Origin: an uncultured euryarchaeote
GTDB taxonomy: Archaea > Thermoplasmatota > Poseidoniia > Poseidoniales > Poseidoniaceae
Reading direction: 5' to 3'
NCBI GenBank assembly: GCA_937881505.1
Contig: CALGEM010000085.1
Coordinates: 1-7,539 of the forward strand
DNA: 7,539 bases
Under the pieces are notes generated by a model. That model worked only from the letters and a program-made list of their open reading frames with translations. It ran no database searches and was not told the origin of the DNA. Positions within the stretch are counted from its first letter, which is position 1; each line of letters opens with the position of its first letter. The translations under genes and the position numbers were made by a program. Of this stretch, positions 6,201 to 7,539 are shown one piece after another.

Positions 6201-6312
6201 AGTATTCTGAAGGTTCATCGGGAACGGCTTGCACCGAGGCAATCGGTGACAGTGCCGTGACCAAAAGGAGGGTTACAAGCAGGCCAGAGGTGGTTCGTCG
6301 CAGGGAGGACAT
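3262..6312 (-). CDS. Large secreted acidic protein with LDL-receptor-A-like repeats and C-terminal anchor
   Basis: The 1016-residue protein starts with a Sec-type signal peptide (RR at 5-6, hydrophobic core about 10-22, likely cleavage after the Ala at 29). Residues about 30-400 are acidic and probably beta-rich, with no family recognised. Five minimal LDL-A-like repeats occupy 420-618. About 700-810 resembles an Ig-like/CARDB-type beta domain holding a Cys pair (783, 803). An acidic Thr-rich linker (about 925-985) leads to a C-terminal hydrophobic helix (LLPFVSPLTVMAMIGLAALA) followed by NRRGSENE. That tail resembles archaeal surface anchors and sorting signals of the CTERM type, though no PGF motif is present. 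It is probably an exported, membrane-anchored, calcium-binding surface protein; its ligand is unknown. ATG 6312 is chosen because it begins the signal peptide and lies about 26 bp from a TATA-like sequence, suggesting a leaderless or nearly leaderless message. The membrane protein gene follows after 30 bases. Confidence 0.88.
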   Translation of the reverse strand: MSSLRRTTSGLLVTLLLVTALSPIASVQAVPDEPSEYYYGVEYDWSSLDSDVQNVTGLDIQELFTEIMADADAAGFNLDLGQLTTGSTNVYVHQTEDITPQTIQDLDGNDVQVWSRTSDVVLRHGLLSNAIIMTDWSETTFGSSTTGFDIDVIAEAENVLTVDMIYKEYLNDQSQLIGADMDIDMTVGNDMNLGIDITLEGDGEELNVDFDTGMDFSYSIASQAEWRLGNPSPIYVTAAANDRTLWGCADEATEVGVSDMDQGDKYVADLCGMADGSYIGSADYNVYLTGLPMEEFGFDAGQFDISISDELTSEGDYEGDIGMEDVEFNMNSERPLEVDLGDGATIDVMACETCPPGNPVMFIMMGNVLVHASGSFGKAVADDFQAEIEDSFGEILENWFGLNEGGDMNDYDDSDNWFMCDSGEMIEPSWVNDGEEDCMDGSDEDDFYLSGETSKDWDSDEEYYSFSGRVDAPTLGFETSATIMCSYDDEYQELTIDNVNDGWDDCDDGSDEYDNGHIETYVCLDGSEISFELVNDGSSDCADASDEPADNEGDWFMCENYDQIPWQYINDGTQHCEDGDDEHETRQSGNFYCDDYTTNLDFTLVNDGTADCADGKDEGEAIFFMMDAYMNDGQGTVLASLDDVMACASWNCDVSISIDSGWISVETAVPAGMEYGENTMCVGGSMTAPDGTLLVSADENCESDWVGPEIREWETNLYNGGDNTLDVTASAGTEGDSYDDITMHWAVSDADNAILDQGSVAFNDESEVSTENYVDIAGEGEYCLSVELVENGKTDAFDTHRTCMTVEDGPQVSERMEKIGGALAESGLQNVFENFGNNLETTFQELDEDYEVPVFPYTDAMWAPLWSNEHATIVGVGVYAWDEDGNAYVIAGPETAGYSQDLPMTFASIRYITGVPAQEAQAEMAEFDDLEDIVDVENHDLSELADDLEAAGADTSDLGLGDGTTDETTDDGETTPPTAEDVAEDSGLLPFVSPLTVMAMIGLAALAGNRRGSENE
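4459..5055 (-). repeat. Five LDL-A-like calcium-binding repeats (protein repeats)
   Basis: The repeats begin at Cys420, 485, 523, 558 and 593 of the surface protein and share the pattern C-x(n)-[V/I]NDG-xx-[D/H]C-x-D-xx-DE. This keeps the acidic calcium cage of LDL-receptor class A modules (DGxxDCxDGSDE). Each has only two cysteines instead of six, so one disulfide per module is expected. The last four are spaced by 35-38 residues; the first is separated by about 65 residues. Confidence 0.85.
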
Positions 6313-6334
6313 TATCTCTAGGGGGGCTTTTGTC

Positions 6335-6342
6335 CATATTAA
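6335..6342 (-). promoter_or_regulatory. Probable TATA box of the surface protein gene
   Basis: The minus strand reads TTAATATG in the 32-bp gap after the methyltransferase stop. Its centre is about 26 bp from ATG 6312, predicting initiation at or next to the start codon. No ribosome site is visible before this ATG, consistent with leaderless translation. Confidence 0.45.
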
Positions 6343-6344
6343 CT

Positions 6345-7439
6345 CTATTCTACTTGAATTCCCTTATTTTCCTCGGCGTCAGCAGTCGCTGAAGCACTGA
6401 CGCTGAGGAATGCGGCGTTGAACATCCGACGCGAGAGGTGATAATCAAGTCGGCGCCGGCGGAGGCCATTTTTTGTGTTGCCCATGAAAGCGGTCAGGAA
6501 AACGTCGTGCGTGGTCCTTCTGTATGCTTCTATTCGCCGGTTTGCTTCCTCAATAACCGAGGTGAGTATCGCTTCGGGAACCTGCGTTGAGATATAGGTG
6601 AGGTGTCGGCTGCTCACCTTGATTCGCTGTCGGTCATAGCCCAGTTCGTGGCCAAGGCAGAATTTGATTCGCATTGAACCGTCTTCCTTTGTTCCGTCCA
6701 CGGCACGATAGCCCAACGTTCCAGCCGGGTCGTTGAAGGTCATTTGAATCGCTGTTGATGGGGCCTCAAGCGCTTGAAGGTGAGCTTGGCGCAACGCATT
6801 GTAAGTACCCAAGAGGGTGTCATTTTTCCACACTTCTTGCAGGGGATTGGATGTTGAGAACACCATCACGCACACTGGGTGTTCAGTATCGACAAAGGGG
6901 TTGTCCTCGAGAATGGTGATGGAGTGAAGTTTTGCTTTCCAGTGCGGGAGACGGTCCAAATCTTGAATCCCAGATTCGGGAACGATCCAGATTGAGTCAT
7001 CGTAGGTTTGGATAGTTTGTTCGATGGCGAGTTTGAAGAGGTCGTCGAGCACGTTGAGGTGTTTTTGTTCAATCGTAGATACAAATCCTGGTGAGAAATA
7101 ACGAGCCATCGGTGAATCAAGTCGCTTTGCCGAATTCTTTGCTAGGTAAGGCGGATTGGTCAAAACAAAGCCGCCCTCGTAATGAATCACCTGACGAATG
7201 GAGTCGTTCGGCTCCCCCCACCCGTTGTCAGCACAGCGACGCGGGTCAAGGTCGTGCCCGTGAATTTGGAACCCCATCTCCCTGGCAAGAGCCAGTAAGT
7301 GTCCATCACCTGCAAACGGGTCTACGCAGGACGTGTAGGTATCACCAAGCGACTGGATGTGGGTCTTGATATGAGGGCGAAGCCAAACGGCGTCCTGCGT
7401 GAAGTACTGTCCAAAATCCCGCTTGGTTGGCGTTGACAT
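6345..7439 (-). CDS. N6-adenine DNA methyltransferase, solitary
   Basis: The 364-residue protein carries the amino-methyltransferase motifs in order. FGQYFTQ at 9-15 is the motif X region typical of N6-adenine enzymes, DPFAGDG at 40-46 is the S-adenosylmethionine site (motif I), HDLDP at 62-66 is motif II, and NPPY at 95-98 is catalytic motif IV, which flips and methylates adenine. WIVPESG (about 151-157) and the strand near 189-195 (VCVMVFS) fit later motifs. The order X-I-IV indicates the gamma class, as in M.TaqI. The remainder, about 200-364, would hold the target-recognition region and ends in a basic stretch (LRRRRLDYHLSRR). No nuclease domain is fused and none is encoded beside it. It may be an orphan regulatory or protective methylase, or half of a system whose partner lies elsewhere. 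It starts five bases after the stop of the amidotransferase gene, so it is probably co-transcribed. The target sequence cannot be read from this. Confidence 0.85.
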   Translation of the reverse strand: MSTPTKRDFGQYFTQDAVWLRPHIKTHIQSLGDTYTSCVDPFAGDGHLLALAREMGFQIHGHDLDPRRCADNGWGEPNDSIRQVIHYEGGFVLTNPPYLAKNSAKRLDSPMARYFSPGFVSTIEQKHLNVLDDLFKLAIEQTIQTYDDSIWIVPESGIQDLDRLPHWKAKLHSITILEDNPFVDTEHPVCVMVFSTSNPLQEVWKNDTLLGTYNALRQAHLQALEAPSTAIQMTFNDPAGTLGYRAVDGTKEDGSMRIKFCLGHELGYDRQRIKVSSRHLTYISTQVPEAILTSVIEEANRRIEAYRRTTHDVFLTAFMGNTKNGLRRRRLDYHLSRRMFNAAFLSVSASATADAEENKGIQVE

Positions 7440-7444
7440 GCGGA

Positions 7445-7539
7445 TTACCCATCACGGCGAGTACGGCATACGGCGACAAAATTCTCGAACATTTCCTTTC
7501 CGAACTCCGAGTCATTCACTTCAGGATGAAACTGCAAAC
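7445..7539 (-). CDS. Class I glutamine amidotransferase, C-terminal end (probable GMP synthase glutaminase subunit)
   Basis: Only the last 30 codons and a TAA stop are in the window; the 5' part lies beyond the right edge. The visible peptide starts LQFHPEV and continues through GKEMFENFV. The HPE holds the His and Glu of the Cys-His-Glu triad that releases ammonia from glutamine. HPEV followed some ten residues later by G-x-x-[M/I]-F-x-NF and a stop a few residues on fits the separate archaeal GMP synthase subunit A (GuaAA), which hands ammonia to the ATP-pyrophosphatase subunit. TrpG/PabA or another class I amidotransferase cannot be excluded from so short a piece. It precedes the methyltransferase gene by five bases. 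Confidence 0.75.
   Translation of the reverse strand, partial: LQFHPEVNDSEFGKEMFENFVAVCRTRRDG

Noticed and set aside
4762..6210. Plus-strand open frame of 482 codons
   Set aside because: It lies wholly inside the surface protein gene. Its Val/His-rich, domain-less product is what the reverse complement of Asp/Glu/Met-rich codons gives, and the minus frame has a signal peptide, repeats and an anchor.

Overview
The window looks like a piece of a planktonic euryarchaeon, most likely Marine Group II (Poseidoniales) or a close relative; this is inference. The support is archaeal-style TATA boxes at the expected distance from the starts, short or absent 5' leaders, GGTG-type ribosome sites, an archaeal-type tRNA-Asp, and a large secreted acidic protein with calcium-binding LDL-receptor-A-like repeats and a C-terminal membrane anchor. 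Every protein gene is on the minus strand; only the tRNA is on the plus strand. No mobile element, CRISPR array or integrase is visible.

Following transcription from the right edge leftwards: the last 30 codons of a class I glutamine amidotransferase (probably the GMP synthase glutaminase subunit) end at 7445. Five bases later starts a solitary N6-adenine DNA methyltransferase (6345-7439). Then comes an apparent promoter for a 1016-residue secreted protein (3262-6312), followed 30 bases later by a 301-residue four-helix membrane protein (2326-3231), a probable two-gene cell-surface unit. A tRNA-Asp(GTC) on the plus strand (2249-2323) ends 2 bases from the stop of the membrane protein gene. 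It appears to share one palindromic TATA box with the divergent gene to its left, a class II aldolase/adducin-like protein (782-2182) with a very long disordered acidic and (T/S)GPP-repeat N-terminus.

At the left edge a gene cut by the window (1-633) encodes a head-to-tail array of 70-residue domains. Each looks like a ubiquitin/ThiS/MoaD-type beta-grasp fold and each ends in Gly-Gly. Three units are visible in an A-B-A' order, giving a polyubiquitin-like layout. This is the most interesting item in the window. No E1, protease or other conjugation partner is visible here; any would lie beyond the left edge.

Two 24-bp dyads with the same geometry (10-bp arms, 4-base loop, one G-U/mismatch at the fifth pair) flank the aldolase-like gene, one beside its promoter and one just past its stop codon.
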